Shown: positions 33,031 to 42,922, counted from the first letter of the stretch. The stretch: 51,891 nt of DNA from an uncultured Lachnospiraceae bacterium (GCA_910586585.1 CAJUKA010000025.1:1-51891); one strand, 5' to 3'. Notes: generated by a model not told the origin, from the sequence alone. A program made the numbers and translations.

Positions 33031-33561
33031 ATGGGAAAACTTGGCAATGTGATCCCCGAACTGGTAAATGCGTTTAACGTATATCTCAAGGGGAATAAAC
33101 TGGTAGGCGTCTCCGGGGAAGTAGAACTCCCGGAGCTGGAAGCTATGACTGAGACCATCGAGCTGGCAGGAAGCCTCGGCGAACTGGAAACTCCGGCAAC
33201 CGGGCATTTCAGCTCTGCAAAGATGAAGATTCCTTTTGCGGTTCTGCATGAGGATTTGTTCAGTCTGATTGACACGACAAAGCCCGTGGAGATTACGCTC
33301 CGTGGGTCCATGCAGTGTCAGGACCCGAAGACGGGGGCCACGGACTACTATCCGATCAAGATTGTTGTCCGGGGGAAGGCAACCACCACCACGCTCGGAG
33401 TCCTCTCCAAAGGTAAAAAAGGAGAGCCGGAAATTGAACTGGAGATTTCCTACATCAAGGTGGTTATCAACAATATTACCGGGCTGGAACTGGACAAGCT
33501 GAATTTCAAGTATGTCCTGAACGGCGAGGATATGCTGGCGAAGATCCGCAAGCAGATTTAA
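33031..33561 (+). CDS. major tail tube protein (P2 FII-like)
   Basis: A 176-aa tube protein. It starts MGKLGNVIPELVNAFNVYLKG, with a two-sheet FII fold including TLRGSMQCQD and a late EIELEISYIKV strand. It forms the inner tail tube under the sheath. GGGAGG precedes the ATG and it follows the sheath at once, the P2 order. Confidence 0.92.
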   Translation: MGKLGNVIPELVNAFNVYLKGNKLVGVSGEVELPELEAMTETIELAGSLGELETPATGHFSSAKMKIPFAVLHEDLFSLIDTTKPVEITLRGSMQCQDPKTGATDYYPIKIVVRGKATTTTLGVLSKGKKGEPEIELEISYIKVVINNITGLELDKLNFKYVLNGEDMLAKIRKQI

Positions 33562-33580
33562 TCAGGAGGGAAAAGCGAAA

Positions 33581-33931
33581 ATGGAAGAAAAGAAGAATGA
33601 TGTAATCGAGATCAAGAAAAACGGCGTGGTAGAGGTAAACGATGAGTTTACGCTGAAGCTGTCCCGGACGTATGAATTCGAGGGAGAGAAGATTTCCACC
33701 ATTGATTTTTCAGGGCTGGATGACGTGACGGCGGAGACCATGATCAAGGCGAATAAGACGCTGACCGTTTCTGGGGACGTTTCCGTCCTTCCGGAGAACA
33801 GCCTCCACTATGCGCTGGTCATGGCGGCGGACTGCACGGCTTACCCGATTGAGTTTTACAAGAAACTCAAGCCGAGGGATGCCATCAAGGTAAAGAACAT
33901 GGTAACCAGTTTTTTCTATGGCGAGGAATAA
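33581..33931 (+). CDS. tail assembly chaperone, short form
   Basis: A 116-aa protein (gpE-like) that coats the tape measure during assembly. It ends with NMVTSFFYGEE. The slippery heptamer T TTT TTC (33910-33916) lies five codons before the stop. AGGAGG precedes the ATG. The C-terminal alternative is described in the next entry. Confidence 0.82.
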   Translation: MEEKKNDVIEIKKNGVVEVNDEFTLKLSRTYEFEGEKISTIDFSGLDDVTAETMIKANKTLTVSGDVSVLPENSLHYALVMAADCTAYPIEFYKKLKPRDAIKVKNMVTSFFYGEE

Positions 33932-34107
33932 GGCTTTCCGACACAGAGCAGATAAGAAAGCTCTGTGTCGCTCTTGCTGTAAACCTCGGCGGATATGATT
34001 CGTTTCTGCATATGTCAATTTTTGATTTGCTGGACGTATGCGAGGATTTGAGGGAGATACAGAGGGAAGCGAAAAGAAATGCACGGAAAGGGGGCAAACC
34101 GAAATGA
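33581..34107 (+). CDS. tail assembly chaperone, -1 frameshift long form
   Basis: A -1 shift at T TTT TTC (33910-33916) moves ribosomes into a frame encoding WRGIRLSDTEQIRK and VALAVNLGGYDSFLHMSIFDLLDV, ending TGA 34105-34107: about 175 aa. The extension has a conserved-looking GGY/FLHMS pattern like the second chaperone products of P2-like and PBSX-like phages. A perfect 11-bp stem-loop (33939-33949 with 33960-33970) follows 22 bases after the slip site and may stimulate shifting. The stop overlaps the tape measure ATG (34104). Confidence 0.78.
33939..33970 (+). promoter_or_regulatory. stem-loop downstream of frameshift site
   Basis: CGACACAGAGC pairs perfectly with GCTCTGTGTCG across a 10-nt loop. 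No T run follows, so it is not a terminator. Its place behind the slippery site and the zero-frame stop suggests a frameshift-stimulating structure. Confidence 0.6.
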
Positions 34108-37100
34108 GCGACTATTCAATAGCGATAAAAATTGCAGGGCAGCTTGAGGGCAGTTTTTCCAATGCCCTGAAAAGCGCACAGAGCGGTTTGTCCGGCCTCG
34201 GCATGATAGGGAAGGGTGCAGGGCTTGCCGTAAAAGCAACGGCGGCAACAATGGCGGCGGCAGGGACGGCGATTGCGGCGGTCGGTGCGTACAGTGTACA
34301 GACCGGGAAAGAGTTTGAAGCCGCAATGTCCTCCACAGCCGCAACCGCAGGGGCAACGGCGGAGGAGTACAAGAAACTGGAGGCGGCGGCTATGGAGATG
34401 GGGCGCACCACTTCCAAGACTGCAACGGAATCCGCACAGGCACTGGAGTATATGTCACTGGCTGGATGGGATGTGGATACGTCAATATCCGCACTCCCTT
34501 CCGTCCTGCGTCTTTCAGAAGCGTCCGGCATGGATCTGGCAAGGACATCCGACCTTGTAACGGACTCCATGTCGGCACTTGGGCTTACGGTAGACCAGCT
34601 GCCTAATTATTTAGATATAGCAACAAAAGCACAGAATAAATCAAACCAGTCCGCAGAGCAGTTAATGGATGCGTATCTCGGAGTGGGTGGGGTGATGAAC
34701 AATCTCCATGTGCCGATTACGGAATCCGCAACGGCACTTGGAGTGCTTGCGAACCGTGGTCTCAAAGGTTCAGAGGCAGGAAATGCGCTGAACGCTATTA
34801 TGGTAAACCTGACAACCGGGACTGGACAGGCAGGGAAAATGATGGAGAAGCTCGGAGTTTCCGCTTTCGATTCAAGCGGAAAATTTATCGGGCTGGAAGC
34901 AACACTGCAACAAGTAAATACAGCATTAAAAGGCTGTACTGAGGAAGAAAGAAATGCTGCCCTTGCGGCTATCGGTGGCAAAATGCACGTTGATGCATTA
35001 AATGACCTTATGGCTGGTCTGAATACGACTAATGAAGAGGGTATTACGGAATGGGCGGCTTTAACGGCTGAACTTGAAAACTGTAACGGTGCGCTGGAAC
35101 AGATGGCGGCAACGAAGCTCGACAACCTTGAGGGCGATCTTGCCGTATTGCAATCAGCGGCGCAAGATTTCGGAATAAAAGTATATAAACATTTGCAAGC
35201 TCCTTTCCGGGGGCTTGCGCAGTATGGAACGGAGCAGATTTATAAACTTTCGGATGCGCTGGAGAACGGCGGCTTTGAAGGTCTGGCTGGCGCACTCGGA
35301 GAGGTGTTTGCTGATGCCATTTCAGGGATTGCTGAAAACGCACCAGAGTTTATTGATATGGCGGCAACGCTCGTGGATTCCCTTGTGGACGGCATCGACA
35401 ACAATGCGGACAGGATTGGTCAGTCTGCCGGGAAATTGGGAGTGTCGCTCCTTTCCGCATTCATCCGGCTGATGCCGAGGGTAATTGCGGTCGGCGGCAA
35501 ACTTGCGGTGCAGTTTGCGAAAGGATTAATTGATAATCTGCCAACGCTGAAAGCGGCGGCGGTGGAAGCGGTTGATTATCTTATGACCGAGGCGAAGTCT
35601 GCCCTGAAAGGCTATGTGAACTTCCTGGGCGATGATGAAGTGAAGCCGTTTGAAAAGATACTGGCACTCATCCCGGCGGTGGCGGCAGGATTTGTTGGAT
35701 TTTCTGCCGTAAAGGGAATCGCAAAAAACGTGAAGAATTTTATATCTTCTCTGAAAGGCGTGGGCAAAGCGGCTCCTGTGGTAAAGAAAGGAATGGGCGG
35801 CATCAGCAGTTCCATGTCTGCGGCGGCGAAGAACATCTTGGGTGTGGGCGCAGGATTTGCGCTGGCAGCTGCTGGCATCTGGCTTTTGGTGGACGCTTGC
35901 AAACGGATCGGGGAAGCCGGTCCCGGAGCGGCGGTCGGCTTAATCGCCATGACTGGTGGCATCATTGCACTTATGGCAATAGCTGGAAAGATGGGACCGG
36001 AACTGCAGGCCAGCCAGAAAGGGCTGATTGCTTTTGGCGGTGCCGTCCTCATGGTGGCGGCAGGATTTGCGGTCATGGCATTCGCATCCACGCAACTTGC
36101 TAACGCAGGAGGGGCGGCGATTGCCGTGTTCGCACTCATGGAAGCCGGAATGATAGGGATGCTTGCAGTGGCAGGGGCATTCGGAACGAAGCTCGGTGCG
36201 GCAGCTCCCGGACTTCTTGCGTTCGGTGGGGCGGTGCTTCTGGCGGCGGCCGGCATGAGCCTGATGGCGTTTGCGGCAATACAACTGTCACAGTCAGGGA
36301 CAACGGCAATTGCGGTTCTTGCCGGAATGGCAATCGGGGTGGCAGCTTTTATGGCGATCGCTGCCCTGCTCGGCCCCACGCTTACGACAGCAGGAGTCGG
36401 ACTGATTGCATTTGGCGCAGGGCTTTTAATTACGGCGGCGGCCGTGGCTCTCTTGACAGCTTCGGCGATTGCGCTCGGAAATGCTGGCGCACCAGCCCAG
36501 ATAGCAATGGCGGCACTGGCGGTCGGCATCCTGGCATTCGGGGCGGCGGCCGGCGCATTAGCACCACTGCTCCTTGCTGGGGCGGCAGCGGTGGCGGCAT
36601 TTGGTGCGGCCTTGATCGTGGTAGCGGCGGCGGCTCTGCTTGGTGCTGCGGCTATTGCAATCATATCGGCCTGCCTTCCGCAGCTTGCGGAATACGGCGC
36701 ATCCGGCGCACTCGCTCTTCTGGAGCTTGGCGGTGCTATGACCGTGTTTGCCGGAGGGGCGGCACTTGCCGGGGTAGGCGCAGGAGCGGCGGCACTGGCA
36801 TTCGGTGCGCTTGCGCTTGCGGCCGCAGCGGCAGACCTTGCGTTTGCGCCTCTTGCAATTGAGATGGTAGCCGTGGCAGGGGCCGTGGCGGTAATAGCGG
36901 CATCGGCTGGAACGGCGGCTTCAGGGATAAATTCCCTTCGGGAATCTTCGTCCGGGATGATAACGAGCATGGCGAAACTGGCACTTGCATTCGCTCCCGT
37001 GGTGGTGGCGATTGCGCCGTTTGCGGTAGAAGTGGCGGCGGCATCGGTGGCGGCGGCAGCTCTGGCAGTGGCATTGACAGCGACCGGGGCGGCACTTGCC

Positions 37101-38966
37101 CTTGTCGGGGTTTCTGCTATGGCGGTCGGTCTGGGATTCCAGATGATAACCATGACGCTCATGGCACTTGTGGCATCCTCCGCAATGATGAATTCGGCGG
37201 CAGGGCTTATCACAATGGCACTCCTTCAGATAGCGGCAGGGGCAGTACCGGCCGCAGGGGCTTTCCTGATGCTTGCGCCGCCTATGGTAGCGGCGGCAGC
37301 GTCCTCCGCAGTTTTGGCGGCGGCACTGGCGGTCGTGTCTGCGGCATTGCTGATTATCGTGGCAAGCGGAGCGGCGGCAGGGGCATCCCTGGCACTCGTG
37401 GCGGCGGCATCGGCAATGGCTGGGACAATGTCAATGATGGCGGCGTCTGGCTTCATGATGCTTTCTGTTTCGTTGATGGCGGCATCTGCTCCGGCACTTA
37501 TGGCAACAACAACGCTTCTGGCACTCACGGCGGCACTCGTGGCATTTGCGGCCGGTGCGGTGGCTGGAACTGCCGGAGCGTCAGCGGCGGCAGTAGGATT
37601 TGCCGCACTGGCAGTGGCGGCAGCGGCGGCCGATCTGGCATTCGCTCCATTGGCGATAGAAATGGCGGCGGTAGCGGCGGCAATCGCAGTCATAGCGGCG
37701 TCTGCATCCACGGCAGCGTCCGGCATTTCAAGTCTGAGGGAATCATCCAGCGGCATGGTCGTGGCAATGGCGAAGCTGGCGGCGGCATTCGTCCCGGTAA
37801 CTGCATCAATCGCTCCGTTCGGAGTGGCGGCGGCCGGTGCGGCTGTAGGGGCGGCGGCTTTGGCGGCGGCTATTGCGGCAACGGATGTGGCTCTGGCGGC
37901 GATGGGGGCGGCGGTCATTGTGGTAACTGCCGGAATCACGGCGGCAAGCGTGGCAATGGCATTGTTCAGGACACAGGCATCAACGCTGACGGCATCCGCA
38001 CAGACGGCATCCATCGGTTTCCAGATGCTTTCTGCAGCATCGCTCCCGATGGCGGCACGGCTTCAGGCTGTAGCCGTTCCAATGACAATGGCGGCATCCG
38101 GGGCAACAGTGCTGGCATCCGGGCTTCTTGTGGCAAGCGCAAGCATGGCGGCTATATCGGCATCGTCCGCATCTGCAGGAGCGTCCCTGATGGCACTGCT
38201 GGCATCTGTCATGGTGCTGTCCGCAGGGGTAAAGGCTGGGATGGCGCAGTCAGAGGCTTCCGTAAAAACTACTATGGCGAGCATAACAGCAACAACTACG
38301 GCCGGCACAGCCCAGGTCAGGACAACCGTGCAAAGCGGAATGATGGCAATGGTGGCGGTAGTCCGTTCTGGCGGCGCACAGATTGTGGCAATAGCAGTTT
38401 CAACGGCCAGCGGAGTACGGAGCGCATTCAATATAGATTTATCCTCATCCGGCAGGAATATGATGCAGGGGCTTATCAACGGGATCAACAGCATGAGGGG
38501 TGCGGTAATGGCGGCGGCGCAGAGCGTAGCCAGTGCGGCGGCAAATGCCGTGAACAGTGCGCTTAAGATACATTCCCCGTCCCGGCTGATGATGGAATCC
38601 GGGCAGTACACTGGCGAGGGGCTTGCCCTCGGTATGGAAAGCCAGAAAGCGAACGTGGCAGCGGCGGCACAGGCGGCAATGGCGCAGCCAGTGCAGGACA
38701 GCAGCGTACAGATGCAGAACATGGATCTGCCGGAAGTCCGAAGCGGCGTGATTGGCGATACGATCAGCGACCTTTCCGGGAAAGGCGGCGCAACCAACCA
38801 GACAACGCAGTCCAGCCCGACTTATGTATTCAGTCCGACTTACCAGTTCAACGGCGGGACCCCGGATAAAGAGGAAGTGGAAAGCGCAGCCAAGGACAGT
38901 TACGAAGATTTCAAGAAATTCATGAAGCAGTACGAACGTGAAAAAGGTCGGACTGCATTTGCGTAA
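34104..38966 (+). CDS. tail tape measure protein
   Basis: A 1620-aa tape measure. ATG 34104 is coupled to the chaperone stop. Residues about 60-330 form the TP901-type core (GKEFEAAMSSTAATAGAT, EYMSLAGWD). Residues about 500-1440 are extremely Ala/Gly-rich with many hydrophobic, membrane-like helices. Two ~120-aa segments near 36820 and 37600 are alike (DLAFAPLAIEM, SLRESSSGM repeated), an internal duplication. The C-terminal ~180 residues include a P-rich KIHSPSRLMMESG motif. Length sets tail length. GC-rich Ala codons also produce long antisense open frames, which are not genes. Confidence 0.92.
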   Translation: MSDYSIAIKIAGQLEGSFSNALKSAQSGLSGLGMIGKGAGLAVKATAATMAAAGTAIAAVGAYSVQTGKEFEAAMSSTAATAGATAEEYKKLEAAAMEMGRTTSKTATESAQALEYMSLAGWDVDTSISALPSVLRLSEASGMDLARTSDLVTDSMSALGLTVDQLPNYLDIATKAQNKSNQSAEQLMDAYLGVGGVMNNLHVPITESATALGVLANRGLKGSEAGNALNAIMVNLTTGTGQAGKMMEKLGVSAFDSSGKFIGLEATLQQVNTALKGCTEEERNAALAAIGGKMHVDALNDLMAGLNTTNEEGITEWAALTAELENCNGALEQMAATKLDNLEGDLAVLQSAAQDFGIKVYKHLQAPFRGLAQYGTEQIYKLSDALENGGFEGLAGALGEVFADAISGIAENAPEFIDMAATLVDSLVDGIDNNADRIGQSAGKLGVSLLSAFIRLMPRVIAVGGKLAVQFAKGLIDNLPTLKAAAVEAVDYLMTEAKSALKGYVNFLGDDEVKPFEKILALIPAVAAGFVGFSAVKGIAKNVKNFISSLKGVGKAAPVVKKGMGGISSSMSAAAKNILGVGAGFALAAAGIWLLVDACKRIGEAGPGAAVGLIAMTGGIIALMAIAGKMGPELQASQKGLIAFGGAVLMVAAGFAVMAFASTQLANAGGAAIAVFALMEAGMIGMLAVAGAFGTKLGAAAPGLLAFGGAVLLAAAGMSLMAFAAIQLSQSGTTAIAVLAGMAIGVAAFMAIAALLGPTLTTAGVGLIAFGAGLLITAAAVALLTASAIALGNAGAPAQIAMAALAVGILAFGAAAGALAPLLLAGAAAVAAFGAALIVVAAAALLGAAAIAIISACLPQLAEYGASGALALLELGGAMTVFAGGAALAGVGAGAAALAFGALALAAAAADLAFAPLAIEMVAVAGAVAVIAASAGTAASGINSLRESSSGMITSMAKLALAFAPVVVAIAPFAVEVAAASVAAAALAVALTATGAALALVGVSAMAVGLGFQMITMTLMALVASSAMMNSAAGLITMALLQIAAGAVPAAGAFLMLAPPMVAAAASSAVLAAALAVVSAALLIIVASGAAAGASLALVAAASAMAGTMSMMAASGFMMLSVSLMAASAPALMATTTLLALTAALVAFAAGAVAGTAGASAAAVGFAALAVAAAAADLAFAPLAIEMAAVAAAIAVIAASASTAASGISSLRESSSGMVVAMAKLAAAFVPVTASIAPFGVAAAGAAVGAAALAAAIAATDVALAAMGAAVIVVTAGITAASVAMALFRTQASTLTASAQTASIGFQMLSAASLPMAARLQAVAVPMTMAASGATVLASGLLVASASMAAISASSASAGASLMALLASVMVLSAGVKAGMAQSEASVKTTMASITATTTAGTAQVRTTVQSGMMAMVAVVRSGGAQIVAIAVSTASGVRSAFNIDLSSSGRNMMQGLINGINSMRGAVMAAAQSVASAAANAVNSALKIHSPSRLMMESGQYTGEGLALGMESQKANVAAAAQAAMAQPVQDSSVQMQNMDLPEVRSGVIGDTISDLSGKGGATNQTTQSSPTYVFSPTYQFNGGTPDKEEVESAAKDSYEDFKKFMKQYEREKGRTAFA

Positions 38967-38978
38967 AGGAGGGCGGCA

Positions 38979-39239
38979 ATGGCTGAATACATAACCATCC
39001 AAGGAGATACATGGGATGCGATAGCATACCGTCTGTATGGGGATGAATCGTATATGAAAGACCTTATCGAAGCGAACCGGCCGCATATTGACACGATGGT
39101 ATTCCCGTCCGGCACGGTGCTTCAAGTGCCGGAAATGGTGAAAGATGAAGAATATGATGCGCCGTTCTGGAGGGAGGATGATTCCGATGAGGACATGGAA
39201 ACATTCTCCCCAACGGAAGGGGGCGATGATGATGAGTAA
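38979..39239 (+). CDS. tail protein X (LysM-like)
   Basis: An 86-aa protein with a LysM-like fold (YITIQGDTWDAIAYRLYGDE ... SGTVLQVP), matching P2 gpX, which binds in the baseplate hub region. The last 25 residues are very acidic. AAGGAGG lies upstream. It overlaps the gpD-like gene by eight bases. Confidence 0.88.
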   Translation: MAEYITIQGDTWDAIAYRLYGDESYMKDLIEANRPHIDTMVFPSGTVLQVPEMVKDEEYDAPFWREDDSDEDMETFSPTEGGDDDE

Positions 39240-40512
39240 CGCACGGAAGGCAGAAACCACGCTCCAGTTTAATGGGAAAAATGTGGACACTTCCCTGAAG
39301 GAGTATCTGGAAAGCGTTACATATACAGATGTGGCATCGGGGAGCAGTGACACGCTCTCCATATCCCTGCAGGATATCGACCAGAAATGGATGAAGGGCT
39401 GGTATCCCAAAAAAGGGGATGTGGTAAAAGGAAGCATCAAATTTCTGGATTGGGACAAGGACGGGCAGGATAAAAGCCTTTCCTGCGGCTCGTTTACGCT
39501 GGACGAGATAAAGTTTTCCGGCAATCCCATGACAGCATCTTTTAGCTGCGTATCTTCTCCGGCAAGCGAATCGTTCAAGACCAGGGAGCGGAACAAAACA
39601 TGGAAAAATGTCACTATTCAGGGGATAGCAAAGGAAATCGCCAAGCGGTATTCCCTGAAGCTGTCCTATTCGGGGCCGAGCATTAAGATTAAATCCTTGG
39701 AGCAGTCACAAGCAGACAGCCAGTTTTTATACAGCCTCTGCGAAAGCTATGGGCTGTCCATGAAGGTTTATAAAAACAAGATTGTCATTTACGACCAGAC
39801 CACAATGGAAAAAAAGAAAGCGGTCTGCACTCTGAAAATGACCGATTTCGTGGACAACAGCTGGGATGTGACAGACAGCCTTTATGGCGTTTACACCGGG
39901 GCAAGGATATCCTACAAATCATCAAAGGACAGCAAGGAGATCAGCGTATATACCGGGCTTAAGGCAGAAAAGGCAACAGGCAGCAGGGTATTGAAAATAA
40001 ACGAGACGGCAGACAGCGTTTCCGATGCCTACTACAAGGCGGCGGCAAAGGTCAATAAATCAAACGAATCAGCCACCACCATTTCCGGGAGTATCTGGCC
40101 GAACCCGAAGATATGCGCCGGGGTAACGGTTACAATATCCGGCTTCGGGAGGCTGGACGGAAAATATTTCGTGGATAAGTCCACGCTGGATGTTGGAAGC
40201 GGTACAAAGCAGAAAATAGAAATCCATAAATGCCAGAAGCGGCTCGTTTACAAGCCGAAGGCAAAGAAAGCGGCAGCTCCTGCATCTTCAGGAAAGACAT
40301 ACAAAAAAGGCGATACCGTGAATTTCCACGGAGGAACACACTATGTCAGCTCTTACGCAGGGGCAAAGGGATATTCCGCAAAAGCGGGGCCGGCAAAAAT
40401 CACTCTGGACAAGACGTGCAAGGGGAACGGTGGGGCGCATCCTTACCATCTGGTGCATACCAATTCGGCATCAAACGTCTATGGCTGGGTGGATGAAGGG
40501 ACATTTGATTAA
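39232..40512 (+). CDS. baseplate hub protein gpD-like
   Basis: A 426-aa protein of the gpD late-control/gp27 hub type. The N-terminal part has ATTLQFNGKNV and repeated barrel strands (SLSISLQDIDQ, FKTRERNKTW). The middle ends with FGRLDGKYFVDKS, typical before the spike binding part. The C-terminal ~75 residues form an extra SH3/LysM-like peptidoglycan-binding segment (KKGDTVNFHGGTHYVSS). Three consecutive ATGs (39226, 39229, 39232) follow GAAGGGGG; any may be used. Confidence 0.85.
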   Translation: MSNARKAETTLQFNGKNVDTSLKEYLESVTYTDVASGSSDTLSISLQDIDQKWMKGWYPKKGDVVKGSIKFLDWDKDGQDKSLSCGSFTLDEIKFSGNPMTASFSCVSSPASESFKTRERNKTWKNVTIQGIAKEIAKRYSLKLSYSGPSIKIKSLEQSQADSQFLYSLCESYGLSMKVYKNKIVIYDQTTMEKKKAVCTLKMTDFVDNSWDVTDSLYGVYTGARISYKSSKDSKEISVYTGLKAEKATGSRVLKINETADSVSDAYYKAAAKVNKSNESATTISGSIWPNPKICAGVTVTISGFGRLDGKYFVDKSTLDVGSGTKQKIEIHKCQKRLVYKPKAKKAAAPASSGKTYKKGDTVNFHGGTHYVSSYAGAKGYSAKAGPAKITLDKTCKGNGGAHPYHLVHTNSASNVYGWVDEGTFD

Positions 40513-40529
40513 GCAAGGGAGGAATGCAT

Positions 40530-40928
40530 ATGGCAGAGAGGCTGGTGCGGATCGGGCGTGTATCGTCTGTCAACCACAGCGCAGGAATGGTGAGCGTCAC
40601 ATACCCGGATCTGGACGATTCCACAACGGATGAATTCCCGGTTTTCTCCATGAACGATGAATACAAGATGCCAGGGATAGGACAGGAAGTGCTTGTGCTT
40701 CATCTTTCAAACGGGCAGTCCGCAGGAATTGTAATGGGCCGGTATTGGAATGAGAACAATACTCCCCCATCGTCCGGGGATGGCATTTTCCATAAGGAGC
40801 TGGGGGAGGTTTTCGGGGAGGCATATATACATTACGAGGGAGGGAATATCACTTTCCATGACCAGAAGGGGGAATCCACTCTCGGCAGCATCCTGAAACG
40901 TCTGCATGATTTGGACGGGAAGGGGTAA
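40530..40928 (+). CDS. baseplate spike protein gpV-like
   Basis: A 132-aa spike protein. The OB-fold start RIGRVSSVNHSAGMVSVTYPD is diagnostic of gpV/gp5 spike proteins, which pierce the cell envelope. The C-terminus ends in a short helical tail rather than a long beta-helix. ATG 40530 follows GGGAGG by nine bases; an ATG two codons earlier is also in frame. Confidence 0.85.
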   Translation: MAERLVRIGRVSSVNHSAGMVSVTYPDLDDSTTDEFPVFSMNDEYKMPGIGQEVLVLHLSNGQSAGIVMGRYWNENNTPPSSGDGIFHKELGEVFGEAYIHYEGGNITFHDQKGESTLGSILKRLHDLDGKG

Positions 40929-40938
40929 GTGGTGTTCT

Positions 40939-41460
40939 ATGGCAAAGTTAAAAGCAAAGATTAAGACAAAAAAACTGAAACTGGTACAAAAGAAATTAAA
41001 AAAAGTATCCATCAATGACAAGCTGGTGAGGACGGTTGATTTTAGCGAGCTGCTGCTCATGGGCGGCACCATTGGGCAGTGGGGGAGCAACATAGCGTTT
41101 TCTGTCAACAGTGAGAAACAACTGTCATTCAGGAATATGAAGCGCACATCCTCGTCACGGTGGGCAAGCCATAACATCATCGGAAAGCGGCCGAAGATGG
41201 AATATCTCGGCATTGATATGGATGAAGTCACTCTTGAAGTTGTCCTGAGTGCGGAGATGGGAGTGCGTCCCCGGAGCGAGATGAAGAAATTCCGTGCGGC
41301 CTGCAAAAGCCGGGAAGTGAATTATCTTTACATTAACGGAAAGAAAGTGTGCGCAAATAAAATGGCAATCACGGCGGTATCCGAATCGTGGGACGAGATA
41401 TGGTCGCAAGGGGAACTTGTGAGGGCGGTCGTGGCTGTCACGTTTTCAGAATACAGATAG
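40939..41460 (+). CDS. tail protein gpU-like
   Basis: A 173-aa protein. The conserved stretch KRPKMEYLGIDMDEVTLEV then SEMKKFRAAC and WSQGELVRAVVAVTF matches P2 gpU. The N-terminal ~25 residues are very Lys-rich. It is a tail-tube or baseplate component. The start is taken at ATG 40939 after a weak GTAAGTGG. Confidence 0.85.
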   Translation: MAKLKAKIKTKKLKLVQKKLKKVSINDKLVRTVDFSELLLMGGTIGQWGSNIAFSVNSEKQLSFRNMKRTSSSRWASHNIIGKRPKMEYLGIDMDEVTLEVVLSAEMGVRPRSEMKKFRAACKSREVNYLYINGKKVCANKMAITAVSESWDEIWSQGELVRAVVAVTFSEYR

Positions 41461-41471
41461 GGGGCGAAGGG

Positions 41472-41777
41472 ATGTTCACGAATCAAATTCAGACGGTAAA
41501 TCTGGACGGCATCAGCAATTTTAAGCGTATTGATTCAGAGCTTCGGACTCTGATTGTGACAATGGCAGGGACGCTCCCCGGAAGCCGTGGTTTCGGGCTG
41601 TCGGCATCATTCATTTCAGACCTTCCGATGGGTGCTGTTTCCGCATTTGCGGAGGAACTGGACGAAAAGTGCGAGGAATTTATCCCGGAGATTTCTATAT
41701 CTGGAGTAGATTTTGATTCCGGGACGGACGGCAATGTAACGGTGCAGATATTTGTGGAAAGGAGGAATGGGGAATGA
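41472..41777 (+). CDS. baseplate wedge protein gp25/gpW-like
   Basis: A 101-aa protein. LRTLIVTMAGTLPGSRGFGL is characteristic of the gp25-like wedge family. GAAGG lies directly upstream of ATG. It overlaps the gpJ gene as ATGA, the standard order. Confidence 0.8.
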   Translation: MFTNQIQTVNLDGISNFKRIDSELRTLIVTMAGTLPGSRGFGLSASFISDLPMGAVSAFAEELDEKCEEFIPEISISGVDFDSGTDGNVTVQIFVERRNGE

Positions 41778-42922
41778 TTGTGCAGATAGAAAACCTCCCG
41801 GAGGTCAGTTTTATAGACTATAAAACGCTGAATGACGTGCAGGAGGAACTTTTGGCAGATTATCAGGAAAAATACGAAGAGATCACTAAAAAGAAACTTG
41901 TGCTTCGCAGGGCTGACCCGGAAGCACTGAAGCTGTATGCGGTGTCCGTCCAGATATACCATATGATGCTACATATTGATACATCCGGGAAAATGGATCT
42001 CCTGAAATATGCATACAGTGAATTTCTGGACAACCTCGGCGCACTCCGGGGAGTGGAAAGGAAGGATGCCGCTCCGGCTACGGTAAAAATCCGCTTTACA
42101 CTTTCGGCGGCGCAACAGTCTGTGGTGACAATCCCGGAAGGAACCCGTGTGTCAGATGGCGATGTCCTTTATTTTGAGACAGATGAAACAATGGAAATCC
42201 CAATCGGGGAAACTTTCATTGACGTGCCGTGTACTTGCCAGACGGACGGTACGGAAGGGAACGGATTAACTGCCGGAGCAATATCAACGCTCGTTGATCC
42301 GATCGCTTATGTGGCGAGTGCGGCGAATATGGAGGAATCCGCAGGGGGCGCAGACGTGGAAAGCGATGATGACTTTGCGGAGCGGATATACCTTGCGCCG
42401 AGCGGCTACAGCGTGGCCGGCCCCAGGGATGCTTATAAGTACCATACAAAATCTTTCAAGGATGCGGCAATCGGTGACGTGGAAGTAACCAGCCCGGAGC
42501 CGTGCGAGGTGGAGGTGCGTTTCCTGCTTCTGGACGGCTCCATGCCGTCAGAAACATTATGTGCCAAGGTTCTGGAATCATTAAGCGATGACAACGTCCG
42601 TCCGCTGACAGACCGTGTTTCGGTGCTTGCGCCGACCGGGCAGGGATTTGATATCAGGTTCACATATTACATCAATAAATCGGATATAGACAAGGCGATA
42701 TCCATCCAGACGGCGGTGGCGGCAGCGGTTCAGGAGTACATAGACTGGCAGACGCACACGATCGGGAGGGATATAAACCCGTCCGTCCTGACAAAGATGG
42801 TCGTGGCTGCAGGGGCGAAACGTGTCGTGATAGAAAGCCCGGTCTTTGAAACAGTCCCTCCCGGACACGTTGCAAGGGTCCAGGGGCAGGGCGTGACGTA
42901 TGGGGGTGTTGAGGATGATTAA
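41774..42922 (+). CDS. baseplate protein gpJ
   Basis: A 382-aa baseplate wedge protein of the gpJ/gp47 family: N-terminal helical domain, TVKIRFTLSAAQQSVVTIPEGTRVS, and C-terminal INPSVLTKMVVAAGAKRV and the GVTYGGVEDD end. It joins wedge subunits around the hub. It overlaps gp25 by four bases and gpI by eight. Confidence 0.92.
   Translation: MIVQIENLPEVSFIDYKTLNDVQEELLADYQEKYEEITKKKLVLRRADPEALKLYAVSVQIYHMMLHIDTSGKMDLLKYAYSEFLDNLGALRGVERKDAAPATVKIRFTLSAAQQSVVTIPEGTRVSDGDVLYFETDETMEIPIGETFIDVPCTCQTDGTEGNGLTAGAISTLVDPIAYVASAANMEESAGGADVESDDDFAERIYLAPSGYSVAGPRDAYKYHTKSFKDAAIGDVEVTSPEPCEVEVRFLLLDGSMPSETLCAKVLESLSDDNVRPLTDRVSVLAPTGQGFDIRFTYYINKSDIDKAISIQTAVAAAVQEYIDWQTHTIGRDINPSVLTKMVVAAGAKRVVIESPVFETVPPGHVARVQGQGVTYGGVEDD

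Noticed and set aside
35612..37213. Long minus-strand open frame (533 codons) opposite the tape measure, and similar long antisense frames elsewhere
   Set aside because: Their Ala/Thr/Pro-rich translation is a by-product of GCG/GCA alanine codons on the other strand; no ribosome site or family.
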